DNA of 64,000 nt from Bacteroidota bacterium (GTDB lineage Bacteria; Bacteroidota; Bacteroidia; Chitinophagales; LD1), in assembly GCA_018267385.1 (NCBI GenBank), contig JAFDYN010000025.1, positions 39,204-103,203 of the forward strand, given 5' to 3'. Under the pieces are notes generated by a model. The model saw only the letters and a program-made list of their open reading frames with translations. It ran no database searches and was not told the DNA's origin. Below, in pieces: positions 7,889-17,755 of the stretch (position 1 is its first letter; each line of letters starts with the position of its first letter). Made by a program: the position numbers and the translations under genes.

Positions 7889-9346
7889 TTATTTGCTGCT
7901 CATGGTTGTATCTGTATTGACACGCCGCCAGACGAAATAAACCGGGATGCCGGCCAGAATTATAATGAGCCCTGGGATAGAATTTTCCGGTTTAGTATAT
8001 AGGAGATTGGCACAAAACAATACCGCGAAAATGACATATATGATAGGCACTACAGGATACCCGAATGCCATATACGGCCTCTCTGCATCAGGCCGTGTGC
8101 GGCGCAGTATAAATATGCCAGCGATGGTGAGGATATAAAACAGCATGACCCCAAACATCACATAGTCCAGCAGTGGGCCGTACTGTCCGGAGAGGGTGAG
8201 CAGCGCTGCCCATGCAAACTGGATCCACAGTGCAAAGCCCGGCACTCCATTCTTATTATCCTCCTTCATTTTATTGAAGAAAAGCCCATCTCTGGCCATA
8301 GCCTGATATACACGCACGCTGGAGAGTATGATCCCATTATTGCAGCTGAATGTAGAGATCATGATGAGGATAGCCATGATGACTGTAGCAGTGGTCCCAA
8401 ATATCATCGTAGCAGCAGCGGTACCTACCCGGTCATTGGCTGCAAACTGGATACCCTGTGAGGCCACATTGCTACCGTTGGGGTCACCCACTACAGGCAG
8501 CAGGCTCAGATAGGCCATATTGGTCAGTACATATAGCACCGTCACGATCAGCGTACCAAAGAGGAGACTGAGCGGTATATTACGTTTTGGGTTCTCTATA
8601 TCGCCTGATATAAATGTCACATTATTCCATGCATCTGATGAGAAGAGTGATCCTACCAGAGCAGCGCCCAGTGCAGTCATTATCCCAAATGAAGAAAGCT
8701 CCTTCCAGCTCCATTGGCCACTTGCATCTTTGCTCCAGGCCATATTGTTCCATGTGTTTGCGAAGTTGCTCTGCCATACTTCTGCATTGCGAAAGAATAT
8801 CAACCCGAGTATGATCAGGCCGAATAAGGCCACCAGCTTGGTAGATGAAAAGATCCGGGCTATCACTTTGCCATAATGTATACCCCGCATATTGATCAGT
8901 GTGAGCACCAGGATGGATACTACCCCTACTACCTGCGCGGCGGAGAGCCGATACCAGCCCAGGTCTATGAGGATGTTTTTTTCACTGAAAGGCCCGTATA
9001 GCACACCGGCAAATTTTGCGAAAGCCACTGCCACAGCAGCTATGGTACCGGACTGCACTACCAGAAATAGTGTCCATCCGTATACAAAACCCACTAATGG
9101 ATTGAAGGCTTCTTTCAGATAGACATATTGCCCGCCGGCATGGGGAAACATGCCCGCCAGCTCTCCGTAGCTCAGCGCGGCAAATACCGTGATCACTCCG
9201 GAGATGACCCACAGTAGCAGCAGCCAGCCCGGCCCCGTGATAGTCCGTGTCATCTCAGCGCTCACTATGAATATACCGGAGCCTATCATAGATCCCGATA
9301 CGATCAGTACAGCGTCTGCCAGTGTGAGCTTTCTTTTTCCTTCCAT
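7889..9346 (-). CDS. APC-family amino acid permease
   Basis: 485 residues with twelve predicted helices, typical for the amino acid-polyamine-organocation superfamily. The first helix carries the conserved GSMIGSGIFIVSAEM substrate-binding loop. Helix 2-3 has YGELAGMFPHAGGQYVYLKEAFNP, diagnostic for LAT/APC-type exchangers. It transports amino acids across the inner membrane, and whether it is a symporter or exchanger cannot be decided. The C-terminus is short and hydrophilic. It is followed after 57 bases by the hypothetical gene at 7340 on the same strand. Confidence 0.92.
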   Translation of the reverse strand: MEGKRKLTLADAVLIVSGSMIGSGIFIVSAEMTRTITGPGWLLLLWVISGVITVFAALSYGELAGMFPHAGGQYVYLKEAFNPLVGFVYGWTLFLVVQSGTIAAVAVAFAKFAGVLYGPFSEKNILIDLGWYRLSAAQVVGVVSILVLTLINMRGIHYGKVIARIFSSTKLVALFGLIILGLIFFRNAEVWQSNFANTWNNMAWSKDASGQWSWKELSSFGIMTALGAALVGSLFSSDAWNNVTFISGDIENPKRNIPLSLLFGTLIVTVLYVLTNMAYLSLLPVVGDPNGSNVASQGIQFAANDRVGTAAATMIFGTTATVIMAILIMISTFSCNNGIILSSVRVYQAMARDGLFFNKMKEDNKNGVPGFALWIQFAWAALLTLSGQYGPLLDYVMFGVMLFYILTIAGIFILRRTRPDAERPYMAFGYPVVPIIYVIFAVLFCANLLYTKPENSIPGLIIILAGIPVYFVWRRVNTDTTMSSK

Positions 9347-9455
9347 CTTCTAAATATAGAATAATGAAAGTGAGTGAGGTGGCCTTTTTTCCTCAAAGTC
9401 AGTAAACAATCACACGGTTTGGATAATGCAATGCCGAAAGAGAGGAAAAAGGCAG

Positions 9456-9471
9456 TGGCATAACCTTTGGA
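9456..9471 (+). promoter_or_regulatory. Candidate sigma54-like promoter for the small lipoprotein
   Basis: TGGCATAACCTTTGGA has a TGGCAT box and, ten bases after GG, GG preceded by TTT. It lies 25 bases before the start codon. It could also be read as part of a primary-sigma promoter, since TTTGG resembles a -7 box. Confidence 0.35.
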
Positions 9472-9495
9472 AAATCTGAAGTAAAACTAACTGAC

Positions 9496-9705
9496 ATGAA
9501 AAAGATAGCAATCATCCTCGGTCTCGTAGCCACAGTATCTCTGGGCTCTTGCAAAAAAGATTGGACATGCTCCTGCACGGATCAATCAGGTAATAACACA
9601 TACCACACGATACCCAATGCCACTATCAGTGATGCAAAGAATACATGCAACGGATATGAAACGCATGTGAGCAGTAGCATCTATACCAATTGCTCTATAG
9701 AATAA
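9496..9705 (+). CDS. Small cysteine-containing lipoprotein
   Basis: 69 residues. A lipoprotein signal peptide ends in SLGSCKKD, with the lipidated Cys at about residue 19. The mature part is only about 50 residues and holds four more cysteines (WTCSC, NTCNG, TNCSIE), probably two disulfides outside the cytoplasm. Small Cys-pair lipoproteins like this are common in Bacteroidota and uncharacterised. It is monocistronic and converges with the metallophosphoesterase four bases downstream. Confidence 0.75.
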   Translation: MKKIAIILGLVATVSLGSCKKDWTCSCTDQSGNNTYHTIPNATISDAKNTCNGYETHVSSSIYTNCSIE

Positions 9706-9709
9706 ATGA

Positions 9710-10957
9710 TCAGCCTCTGCGGAGAGTGATCTCAGTGATCTCAGGCAGTATGCCTACGCGGCCGGGATATCCGAGAAATCCGAAACCCCTGTTCACGTAG
9801 ATATACTGCCTGCCCTCCTGGTAGAGGCCGGCCCACTGCTTGTAGACGAACTGTGAAGGGGAAAACTTTATGTAGCGGTTCTCTATACCAAACTGGAAAC
9901 CGTGCGTATGTCCGCTCAATGTCAGGTCGATATCAGAATATTCCGGCCTGACCTGCGCGTCCCAGTGAGACGGGTCATGGCTCATTAGTATCTTGAAGGG
10001 TATCTCCTCTGTACCCTTATGGGCCAGGTCGAGGCGACCGTACTTAGGGAAATGAAGCGCATTGCCCCAATTTTCTATGCCTATGATAGCGATCTTCTGG
10101 CCGTCGCGCTCCAGGATATGGTTTTCATTCATAAGGAGCTTCCAGCCCATATCGGCATGGGTCTGCATGAAGCGCCTGAAGTTCTCCTTTTTGGCGGCAG
10201 CTGATTCCCACTGCACGTAGTCGCCGTAGTCGTGGTTGCCAGTGGTCGAGAGTACGCCCTCTTTCGCCCTGAGCTTGGAAAATATTGCTTTGTAGGGCGA
10301 GGCTTCGTCAGTGATATTATTGACCAGGTCGCCGGTAAATAATATAATATCCGCGTTCATGCTATTGATATGCTCCACAGCGCGCACCAGTGGCTCCGTC
10401 CTGTTGAAGCTGCCCGTATGGATATCTGATAGCTGTATGAACCTGAACCCATCAAATGCTTCGGGAAGATTGGGAAAGGTCAATGTAAGCTTGCGGTACT
10501 GATAGTTGTAGGCATTCACCACTACGCCATATATCAGGCTGAAGACAGGCAGTGCAGCGGTAGCCAGCGCTACCCGGGCCAGAAACTTAGAACGCGGGAT
10601 GCCCGGGTCTCCCGAGGCGACAGTAGGAGAATCAAATACAGCATAATACAGGTAGCCTACCATGCGGGCCAGGTCGCCGATCAGCATGAAAATGAGTACT
10701 ACCAGCTTTGCCACCAGCAGTATGGCCATCACGGCCACAGTGCCCTCGGCAAAGATCTTTGGTGCGTTCTTGCGCCCCATAAAAAGCATGATAAAAAAGC
10801 ATACATACGCCAGGATATTGATCGCCAGGTATCCTATAGCTACCGGGCTGAGCCTCGATTCCCCTTTGGCGGGAAAGGTGAGCTTTACACCCTGAAACAT
10901 GTAAAACTCTCCGGCTGCCAGCAGCGCGATAAAGAAAATTGGGAGCAGATTTTTCAT
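9710..10957 (-). CDS. Membrane-anchored metallophosphoesterase (YaeI type)
   Basis: 415 residues. Roughly 150 N-terminal residues form four hydrophobic helices. A calcineurin-like phosphoesterase domain follows with all metal-ligand blocks: QLSDIHTG, FTGDLVN, TGNHDYGD, MSHDPSHW and SGHTHGFQFG. The family includes enzymes cleaving lipid-linked pyrophosphates such as UDP-diacylglucosamine, and broad phosphodiesterases. The membrane anchor suggests a lipid or periplasmic substrate, but the exact one is unknown. Its promoter region is divergent from the M1 peptidase gene. Confidence 0.88.
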   Translation of the reverse strand: MKNLLPIFFIALLAAGEFYMFQGVKLTFPAKGESRLSPVAIGYLAINILAYVCFFIMLFMGRKNAPKIFAEGTVAVMAILLVAKLVVLIFMLIGDLARMVGYLYYAVFDSPTVASGDPGIPRSKFLARVALATAALPVFSLIYGVVVNAYNYQYRKLTLTFPNLPEAFDGFRFIQLSDIHTGSFNRTEPLVRAVEHINSMNADIILFTGDLVNNITDEASPYKAIFSKLRAKEGVLSTTGNHDYGDYVQWESAAAKKENFRRFMQTHADMGWKLLMNENHILERDGQKIAIIGIENWGNALHFPKYGRLDLAHKGTEEIPFKILMSHDPSHWDAQVRPEYSDIDLTLSGHTHGFQFGIENRYIKFSPSQFVYKQWAGLYQEGRQYIYVNRGFGFLGYPGRVGILPEITEITLRRG

Positions 10958-10999
10958 TTATATATACCTGTTATATAGCGGGAATAGTTACTTAGACGA

Positions 11000-11025
11000 T
11001 TGTATAGCCAATATATTTATTTTAG
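11000..11025 (+). promoter_or_regulatory. Candidate -33/-7 promoter for the M1 peptidase
   Basis: TTG at 11000-11002 and TATTTTAG at 11018-11025 approximate the Bacteroidota TTTG / TAnnTTTG pair, 16 bases before ATG 11041. A short leader would result. Confidence 0.35.
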
Positions 11026-11040
11026 CCACAAAATTACCGG

Positions 11041-12774
11041 ATGTACTCCAATAAATACTCCGCATGGAACGGCTTATTAAGATCCTTAACAACATTCACA
11101 TATTTTGTCCGGCTGTCTATGGTGTTCTGTCTGTTGGTATTGCCGGCATTTCACTCCTTTGCACAGCTATTGGACCAGAAGAAGGCCTTCACCCGGGCAG
11201 ATACCCTGCGTGGCAGCCTGCGCCCGGAGCGGACCTGCTATGATGTCCAGTTCTATGAGCTGCGGGTCAAGGTGGATACCATACACCAGTCTATCACCGG
11301 CAGCAGCGAGATATTTTTCAAAGCGGTGACAGATATCACTACCATGCAGGTAGATCTGCGAGACAGTATGGAGATAGACGATATCACATATAAGGGCAAA
11401 AGGATCTATTACAGCCGTGAGTACGACGCTGTGTTCCTGGCCTTTCCCAAAGCCATACCCGCCGGCAGTGAGACGAGCATTCTGATCAAATATCACGGTA
11501 CACCTGTCAAGGCCAAAAGGGCTCCGTGGGATGGCGGCTTCGTATGGCGGCATGACCAGAAGGGAAAATTCTGGCTTGGCGTAGCCTGTGAAGGTCTGGG
11601 TGCCTCCAGCTGGTGGCCGTGCAAGGACCACCTCAGCGATGAGCCTGACAAAGGCATCCGTATCATCACTACCTATCCCCACGGTCTGAAGTGCGTGACC
11701 AATGGACAGGATAAAGGTGATATAGATGAGGGCGACTGGACTACGCACACCTCTCTGGTGACCTACCCTATCAATACCTACAATGTGACGCTGAACATAG
11801 GTGACTATGTACACTGGGAAGATGAATATACTGCTGCAGACGGGCAGAAGCTGAAGCTCAACTATGATGTGATCTCATACAACCTGGACAAATCAAAAAA
11901 GCAGTTTGAGGTAGTAAAGACTATGCTGAAAACCTATGAGAAATACCTGGGCAAATATCCCTTCTGGAGGGATGGCTACCGGCTGGTAGAGACTCACTAC
12001 CTGGGCATGGAGCACCAGAGCTGCATAGCCTATGGCAATCATTACAAGATGGGCTATGATGGTACAGATTTCTCACGCATGGGCCTGTGGTTTGACTATA
12101 TCATCGTGCATGAGTCCGGCCACGAGTGGTGGGGCAATAGCGTGAGCGCAAAAGACATTGCAGACATGTGGATACACGAGGGCTTTTGCACCTATACAGA
12201 GTCCATGTTTATAGAAGACAGGTATGGCAAGGATACGGCTATCCTGTATATCAATGCCAAGAAATCTCACGTAGAAAACGCTACGCCTATACAGGGGCAA
12301 TACCTCGGCGTAAACGAAGAAGGCAGCGGCGATATGTACAATAAAGGATCGCTCATGCTCAACACCCTGCGTACGGCAGTAAACAATGATCCTCTGTGGT
12401 GGCAGATCATTAAAGGAGTCAGCGACACTGCTTTCAAATACAAAACAACAGATGCTAATGAGATCATTGCTTATTTCAATAAAAAGAGCGGCATGGATCT
12501 CACTCCTATTTTTGATCAATACCTGAAATACCCATCCATACCGCGCTTCACTTATACACTGAAGAAGATAAAAGGAAAGAAATATGAGCTGATCTATTTT
12601 TGGCTCACCGATGTCAAGGATTTTGCACTACCCGTGAGTATCACCACGCAGAAGGGCAAGCAGGAATGGCTCCCTGCCACCAATATGATCGCCACTAAAA
12701 TACTCACCCTCGACTCAGAAAATGACTTTAAGGTGGATCAGAAGCTGTCATATTTCAATATCGAGAGGCGCTAA
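11041..12774 (+). CDS. M1-family zinc aminopeptidase
   Basis: 577 residues. After a signal peptide (about 1-42) there is an N-terminal beta domain and a thermolysin-like catalytic domain. The zinc site is HESGH (357-361) with the third ligand Glu380 in WIHEGF, exactly the HExxH-x18-E spacing of family M1. The substrate N-terminus-binding motif is GMEHQ in place of GAMEN, as in a subset of bacterial M1 enzymes. It removes N-terminal amino acids from peptides in the periplasm or at the surface. It lacks the large C-terminal helical domain of PepN, consistent with its shorter length. An AraC regulator starts nine bases after its stop. Confidence 0.93.
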   Translation: MYSNKYSAWNGLLRSLTTFTYFVRLSMVFCLLVLPAFHSFAQLLDQKKAFTRADTLRGSLRPERTCYDVQFYELRVKVDTIHQSITGSSEIFFKAVTDITTMQVDLRDSMEIDDITYKGKRIYYSREYDAVFLAFPKAIPAGSETSILIKYHGTPVKAKRAPWDGGFVWRHDQKGKFWLGVACEGLGASSWWPCKDHLSDEPDKGIRIITTYPHGLKCVTNGQDKGDIDEGDWTTHTSLVTYPINTYNVTLNIGDYVHWEDEYTAADGQKLKLNYDVISYNLDKSKKQFEVVKTMLKTYEKYLGKYPFWRDGYRLVETHYLGMEHQSCIAYGNHYKMGYDGTDFSRMGLWFDYIIVHESGHEWWGNSVSAKDIADMWIHEGFCTYTESMFIEDRYGKDTAILYINAKKSHVENATPIQGQYLGVNEEGSGDMYNKGSLMLNTLRTAVNNDPLWWQIIKGVSDTAFKYKTTDANEIIAYFNKKSGMDLTPIFDQYLKYPSIPRFTYTLKKIKGKKYELIYFWLTDVKDFALPVSITTQKGKQEWLPATNMIATKILTLDSENDFKVDQKLSYFNIERR

Positions 12775-12783
12775 GCAAGCTCT

Positions 12784-13698
12784 ATGGCAGGTCAGAAAAT
12801 TTACACCTATGATAGCTCGGATGCATTTACTCAAAAGTTTATGCCCGGTATCACTGCCACGCGCATGATCAAGCCGGATGCGGATTGGTTTTTCATTGTG
12901 CGGGTAGAGGAGATGTACAAACTTGTGACCCGGCAGGTGCCCGCTTCCCGCTCTATTCATCACACATGTATCTATCTGACCAGTGGCACCGCCACTATGA
13001 AGATAGGAAGTGACCAGTACCGGATATCAAAGGGTGAGCTACTGCTTGTACCGGCAGGACAGGTTTTTTCCTTCGGGCCCGGAGATGTGAATAGGGGCTA
13101 CCTCCTGGGCTTCCATCCTGATATGCTGACCAGATCGGCAGATAAAAAGGCTGCTCTTCACAGATTTACCTTCCTGCAGGTATGGGGTTATCCCAAGATA
13201 CAGCCGGCACCTGATACATCGCGGGCCATCCTGCACATTTGTAAGCGATTGCTGACGGAATACAGCAGCTATGGGCAGTCCAGGCCTGCCATCCTGCAGC
13301 CCTACCTCATGGCGCTGCTCGGAGAGGTGGATACAGCCAGCCCTGCCACAAAACCTACAAGCGCTGCTGCCGGTACGAGAATCGCCAATCAGTTTAGAGA
13401 ACTAATCACCCGCCACATCACTACGGAGCAGCTCGTCTCCGACTATGCTCAGAGGCTGCATATCACGCCCAACCATCTGAACAAGGTGGTCAAGGCAGCC
13501 ACGGGCAAATCTCCTACACGATGGATAGATGAGGCGATCGTATCAGAAGCTAAGATCCTGCTCTACCAGAGTGATGCGAGTATAGGTGAGATAGCCGCTA
13601 TCGTCGGTATATCAGATGCAGCTTATTTCAGCCGTCTATTCAAAAAGTACGAAGGGGTTACGCCTCTCACCTACAGGCAGAGGATTGAAAAGTCCTAA
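12784..13698 (+). CDS. AraC-family transcriptional regulator
   Basis: 304 residues. The N-terminal cupin-like sensor part (about 15-140; TSGTATMKIGSDQYRISKGELLLVPAGQ) is the effector-binding domain. Two helix-turn-helix motifs lie at the C-terminus (VSDYAQRLHITPNHLNK and IGEIAAIVGISDAAYFSRLFKKYEGVTP). It binds DNA as an activator or repressor. It lies nine bases after the M1 peptidase and may be co-transcribed with it, so peptidase expression could be one target. The ligand is unknown. Confidence 0.92.
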   Translation: MAGQKIYTYDSSDAFTQKFMPGITATRMIKPDADWFFIVRVEEMYKLVTRQVPASRSIHHTCIYLTSGTATMKIGSDQYRISKGELLLVPAGQVFSFGPGDVNRGYLLGFHPDMLTRSADKKAALHRFTFLQVWGYPKIQPAPDTSRAILHICKRLLTEYSSYGQSRPAILQPYLMALLGEVDTASPATKPTSAAAGTRIANQFRELITRHITTEQLVSDYAQRLHITPNHLNKVVKAATGKSPTRWIDEAIVSEAKILLYQSDASIGEIAAIVGISDAAYFSRLFKKYEGVTPLTYRQRIEKS

Positions 13699-13764
13699 AA
13701 CCAGCCGCTTATATCCTGTTGCCTTTAATATGATGCATGCACCTTTGCATCATAAAATTTACTC

Positions 13765-14205
13765 ATGGCAATACATGTTGTTCCTGATTTTCCTCTCGCA
13801 GAGAAAGTAGGCGCAGTGGTCATAGCACTGATATGGATACTGGCTACATCCCTCTTTCCCGAGCCGCATCGGCGCAGGGTCAGTGCCCTCACTATAGCTG
13901 GCGCAGGTGCCGCCTACCTGAGCGGTGGCCTAGGGCTGTGGGAGTTTGCATTTTGCATCGTCATGAGCGTTGTCGCATTCCGTGGGCTCGATAGCTATAC
14001 ATTTATCGGTATAGGCTGGCTGCTGCACACCGGGTGGGACGTGATGCATCATCTCTATGGCAATCCCATTGTACCTTTTGATCCATCTTCCTCCGCGGGC
14101 TGCGCCGTATGCGATACGATACTTGCCATCTATTTCTTTTGCGGCGCGCCGGGATTCTTTACTACATTCCGATACAAGAAACTGACATCCTCTAACAGAA
14201 TCTGA
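13765..14205 (+). CDS. DUF6010-family membrane protein
   Basis: 146 residues with about four hydrophobic helices. The signature of DUF6010 proteins is visible: GAAYLSGGLGLWEF, FIGIGWLLHTGWDVMHHLYGNPIVPFDPSSS and the CAVCD stretch. Function is unknown. Histidines (HTGWDVMHH) and the CxxC pair may bind metal in the membrane; this is inference. The frame opens at ATG 13765. It belongs to a plus-strand run with the next membrane gene. Confidence 0.75.
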   Translation: MAIHVVPDFPLAEKVGAVVIALIWILATSLFPEPHRRRVSALTIAGAGAAYLSGGLGLWEFAFCIVMSVVAFRGLDSYTFIGIGWLLHTGWDVMHHLYGNPIVPFDPSSSAGCAVCDTILAIYFFCGAPGFFTTFRYKKLTSSNRI

Positions 14206-14241
14206 CACTGCCGAAATTCGAAATCTCAAATCCGAAATCAT

Positions 14242-14706
14242 ATGTATCCATACATCTTATTCTTCCACTCTATCTGGCGCTGGTTTGTACTGGTCAGTCT
14301 CTTGTACTCGGTGTTTCGCGGCTTTCAGGGGTGGAGACGCGGAGATGCCTTTAGCAAGGCAGATGACACGCTGCGGCATATGACTGCGACGGTGGTTCAT
14401 ATTCAGCTCATTCTCGGCTTATTGATCTACAGTATTAGTCCGCTGATCCGATACTTCTGGTCAAACTACCACGAGGCCGTACACGAGCGCGACATCCGCT
14501 TCTTTGGGATGGAGCACAGCCTCATGATGCTGGTATCAGTGATCATCATCACCGTCGGCTCTATGCTGGCAAAGAGAAAAGAAAATGATCGGGATAAGTT
14601 TAAGACAATGGCCATCTGGTACAGCATTGGCCTGCTCATCATCCTGCTCAATATCCCATGGCCATTTTCGCCACTGGTATCGCGCCCCTGGTTCAGGATG
14701 TTTTGA
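14242..14706 (+). CDS. Four-helix membrane protein, unknown
   Basis: 154 residues with four strong hydrophobic helices and histidines near helix ends (FFHSIWRW, TVVHIQL, MEHSLMM). This layout is similar to small cytochrome b-like or DUF-type bundle proteins, but no heme-binding claim can be made. It follows the DUF6010 gene by 36 bases. Its last 14 bases overlap the 3' end of the convergent MFS gene. Confidence 0.7.
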   Translation: MYPYILFFHSIWRWFVLVSLLYSVFRGFQGWRRGDAFSKADDTLRHMTATVVHIQLILGLLIYSISPLIRYFWSNYHEAVHERDIRFFGMEHSLMMLVSVIIITVGSMLAKRKENDRDKFKTMAIWYSIGLLIILLNIPWPFSPLVSRPWFRMF

Positions 14707-15940
14707 TAAATAGCCTGTGGCTCACCAGGAGCATGAGCAGCGCCACACCGGAGGATACTGCCATGATCATCGACACGAGCAGTGTGCTTTGCATCTGTAT
14801 GGCACCCACACCTGCAGATATCAGACCGCCGATACCTATCTGGATAAAACCTAGGAGGGCAGAGGCGCTTCCTGCATTTCGCGTGAAAGGCGCCAGAGCG
14901 GTAGCGGAGGCATTGGGCGAGGTCAGGCCCGCACATGACAGCACGATAAACAAGAAGGTCAATACAAGCGGCATAGTACCCATGCCACTCATCACCGTGA
15001 TAAAAAATAGAACACTGGCTACCACCTGCACCGTTAATGTGGTACGGAATATGGTCTCAGTGCTGTAGCGGGTTGCCAGCAGATGATTGGCCTGGCTGCT
15101 ACCTATAAATCCTATCGACAGCGCAGCAAAGATGAGGCTATAATAGTGGGGGCTCACATGAAACTCCCCGAGAAAGATCCCCGGCGACCCAGCCACATAC
15201 ACAAACAACCCTGAGAAAGAAAAGGTACCTGCCAGTGCATAGATACTAAAGCGCGGCTCACTCAGGATATCGCGAAAGCCCGACAGGATATGCCTCGGGC
15301 GTAGGGAGACACTACTATCCGGCTCGTGCCCTTCAGGCAAAAAGAACATGACGATGAGCAGCATGAGCACGGTGATAGCAGACAGCACATAAAATACATA
15401 CCGCCACCCTGCTATGTCCACTATCACACCACCTATAGACGGTGCTAGTAGTGGTGATGCCCCGAGTATCAAGACCAGAGATGAGAAGATACGCGAACTG
15501 CGCTCAGGTGGGAAGAAGTCCAGAACCATAGCCATAGCTGCCACCGAGGCTACGCAGCCACTCAGTGCCTGCAAAAAGCGCATAGCCAGCAGCATCTCTA
15601 TAGACGGCGCAGCCGCACAGCCGATAGAAGCGAGAATGTACAACACCATGCCGATGTAGAGAGGCCTCTTTCTTCCGAAGCGATCCAGCAGCGGTCCGTA
15701 AAGAATCTGCCCAATGCCAAAACCAAGAAAATAAATGCTGACCGTCAGCATCACCTGTGCCATATCTGTATGCAGGTCTGCGGCTATTCTTTTGAAAGCC
15801 GGCAGGTACATGTCTATGGAGAAAGGTGTGATCGTATTCAGCGCGCCGATCATCAGGATCAGGAAGAACTCCTGACCTGCGCTGCGCTTCGGATAGATGC
15901 GTGGCTCATGTGTATCGGCTTGTCCGGGTATGAATTCCAA
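14693..15940 (-). CDS. Bcr/CflA-family multidrug efflux MFS transporter
   Basis: 415 residues with twelve predicted helices. The first helix holds the NTITPFSIDMYLPAF motif of DHA1 Bcr/CflA drug:proton antiporters, and the loop 2-3 motif DRFGRKRPLYIGM is the MFS signature A. These pumps export bicyclomycin, chloramphenicol-type drugs or sulfonamides; the specific substrate here is unknown. It lies downstream of EttA on the same strand but is separated from it by a good terminator, so it is its own unit. Confidence 0.92.
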   Translation of the reverse strand: MEFIPGQADTHEPRIYPKRSAGQEFFLILMIGALNTITPFSIDMYLPAFKRIAADLHTDMAQVMLTVSIYFLGFGIGQILYGPLLDRFGRKRPLYIGMVLYILASIGCAAAPSIEMLLAMRFLQALSGCVASVAAMAMVLDFFPPERSSRIFSSLVLILGASPLLAPSIGGVIVDIAGWRYVFYVLSAITVLMLLIVMFFLPEGHEPDSSVSLRPRHILSGFRDILSEPRFSIYALAGTFSFSGLFVYVAGSPGIFLGEFHVSPHYYSLIFAALSIGFIGSSQANHLLATRYSTETIFRTTLTVQVVASVLFFITVMSGMGTMPLVLTFLFIVLSCAGLTSPNASATALAPFTRNAGSASALLGFIQIGIGGLISAGVGAIQMQSTLLVSMIMAVSSGVALLMLLVSHRLFIKTS

Positions 15941-15968
15941 GTGGTATTATTTATCTGTGTACTTCATC

Positions 15969-16007
15969 AAAAAAGATCAGTGGAACACTGATAGCATTCC
16001 ACTGATC
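15969..16007 (-). terminator. Rho-independent terminator after ettA
   Basis: On the minus strand an 11-bp stem (arms 15997-16007 and 15975-15985) with an 11-base loop is followed by six T residues. It separates ettA from the downstream MFS gene. A second smaller hairpin (tgcaatc/gattgca, 16013-16034) lies just before it. Confidence 0.8.
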
Positions 16008-16066
16008 ACTGTTGCAATCCATTTGAGATTGCATGTATCTCATATCTCAAGTCTAATGTCTCTCGT

Positions 16067-17755
16067 CTATTTCACGAGTTTCTTATACTTAAACTTCTTC
16101 ACCTGCTCGCCGAGACGCTGCTTCCTGTTCTCTTCATACTCAGAGAAGCCACCCTCAAAGTAGTAGGCTGTACCCTCACCTTCAAAAGCCAGGATATGTG
16201 TACATACACGGTCAAGGAACCATCTGTCGTGCGAGATGATCACCGCACAGCCGGCAAAGTTCTCCAGTGCCTCCTCCAGCGCGCGGATTGTATTAATGTC
16301 GAGGTCATTCGTCGGCTCATCGAGCAGCAGTACGTTGGCCTCGCGGCGCAGCGTCAGTGCGAGGTGCAGGCGGTTGCGCTCGCCACCGGAGAGGGCTTTC
16401 ACCTTCTTCTGCTGGTCCGCTCCCTGGAAGTTGAATCGCGACACATAGCCACGACTATTCAGTTTCAGCTTGCCGGTCTCTATCCACTCATCACCATTAG
16501 TGATCGCTTCAAAGACTGTCTTCTCCGGATCTATGTCTTCGTGCGCCTGGTCTACGTAGGAGATCTTCACCGTATCTCCCACCTCAAAGGTGCCTGCGTC
16601 CGGCTTCATCTGATCCATGATCATGCGAAAGAGGGTCGTCTTACCCGCACCGTTCGGCCCGATGATACCTACTATACCACCCTGCGGCAATTTGAAGTTG
16701 ACATGCTCATACAGCAGCCTGTCGCCAAAACCCTTTGATATATCATGTGCCTCTATCACCTTAGAGCCGAGGCGTGGGCCCGGCGGGATGTAGAGCTCCA
16801 GTTTTTCATCATATGCCTTCTGGTCTTCACCGAGCATCTTTTCATAGTTGGCCATACGGGCTTTACCCTTAGCCTGGCGGCCTTTGGAGCCGGCGCGTAC
16901 CCACTCGAGCTCGCGCTGCATCACCTTCTGGCGCTTGCTTTCCTCACGCTCTTCCTGCGCCATGCGTTTTTCTTTCTGCTCCAGCCATGAGGTATAGTTG
17001 CCCTTGTATGGTATACCCTTGCCATTGTCCAGCTCGAGTATCCAGCCGGCCACGTTATCCAGGAAGTAGCGGTCGTGCGTGATACAGATCACCGTACCCT
17101 TATACTGCTCCAGGTGGTGCTCCAGCCAGAGTATAGACTCCGCATCCAGGTGGTTGGTAGGCTCATCCAGCAGCAGCACATCGGGCTCCTGCAGCAGCAG
17201 CCTGCACAGAGCCACACGGCGGCGCTCACCACCTGATAGCACCTTGATCGGTGTCTCTCCATCCGGTACCTGCAGGGCATCCATAGCGCGCTCCAGCACC
17301 GTGTCTATCTCCCAGGCGCCGGCAGCATCTATCTTATCTTGCAGTGTGCCCTGGCGCTCCAGCAGCTTGTCCATCTTATCAGCGTTCTCATACACCTCCG
17401 GCTCGCCCATCTGCTCGCTGATCTTATTAAACTCCTCCAGCAGGTCAAAGATCTCTTTCTTGCCCTCACGTATCACTTCGATCACAGTCTTATTGTCATC
17501 CAGCTTCGGCTCCTGCTCCAGGTAGCCTACCGTGAAATCCTTCGTGCTTTCGATCTTGCCCTGGTAGTTTTGATCCAGCCCCGCTATGATCTTCATGAGG
17601 GTAGACTTACCCGAGCCGTTCAGGCCTATGATGCCGATCTTGGCGCCGTAGAAGAAGCTGAGGTATATATTGCGTAGTATTTGCCTGTTGGGCGGTATTG
17701 TCTTGCTGACATCTATCATTGAGAAGATGATCCTGTTAGAAACCGGTTCTGCCAT
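16067..17755 (-). CDS. ettA: Energy-dependent translational throttle protein EttA (ABC-F)
   Basis: 562 residues with two ABC-F ATPase domains in tandem: Walker A GLNGSGKS and GPNGAGKT, signatures LSGGERRR and LSGGERNR, and Walker B LLLDEPTNHLD and LLLDEPTNDLD. The long linker KRQKVMQRELEWVRAGSKGRQ contacts the ribosome. EttA binds the ribosomal E site and gates entry into the elongation cycle by ATP level. The frame is open further upstream to 17884, but the family start is MAEPVSNRIIF, so ATG 17755 is chosen; this gives a length close to the 555 residues of the E. coli protein. It is followed by a strong terminator. Confidence 0.95.
   Translation of the reverse strand: MAEPVSNRIIFSMIDVSKTIPPNRQILRNIYLSFFYGAKIGIIGLNGSGKSTLMKIIAGLDQNYQGKIESTKDFTVGYLEQEPKLDDNKTVIEVIREGKKEIFDLLEEFNKISEQMGEPEVYENADKMDKLLERQGTLQDKIDAAGAWEIDTVLERAMDALQVPDGETPIKVLSGGERRRVALCRLLLQEPDVLLLDEPTNHLDAESILWLEHHLEQYKGTVICITHDRYFLDNVAGWILELDNGKGIPYKGNYTSWLEQKEKRMAQEEREESKRQKVMQRELEWVRAGSKGRQAKGKARMANYEKMLGEDQKAYDEKLELYIPPGPRLGSKVIEAHDISKGFGDRLLYEHVNFKLPQGGIVGIIGPNGAGKTTLFRMIMDQMKPDAGTFEVGDTVKISYVDQAHEDIDPEKTVFEAITNGDEWIETGKLKLNSRGYVSRFNFQGADQQKKVKALSGGERNRLHLALTLRREANVLLLDEPTNDLDINTIRALEEALENFAGCAVIISHDRWFLDRVCTHILAFEGEGTAYYFEGGFSEYEENRKQRLGEQVKKFKYKKLVK

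Noticed and set aside
16012..16034. tgcaatc/gattgca hairpin as a separate regulatory element
   Set aside because: It is short, next to a better terminator and may simply add to termination after ettA.
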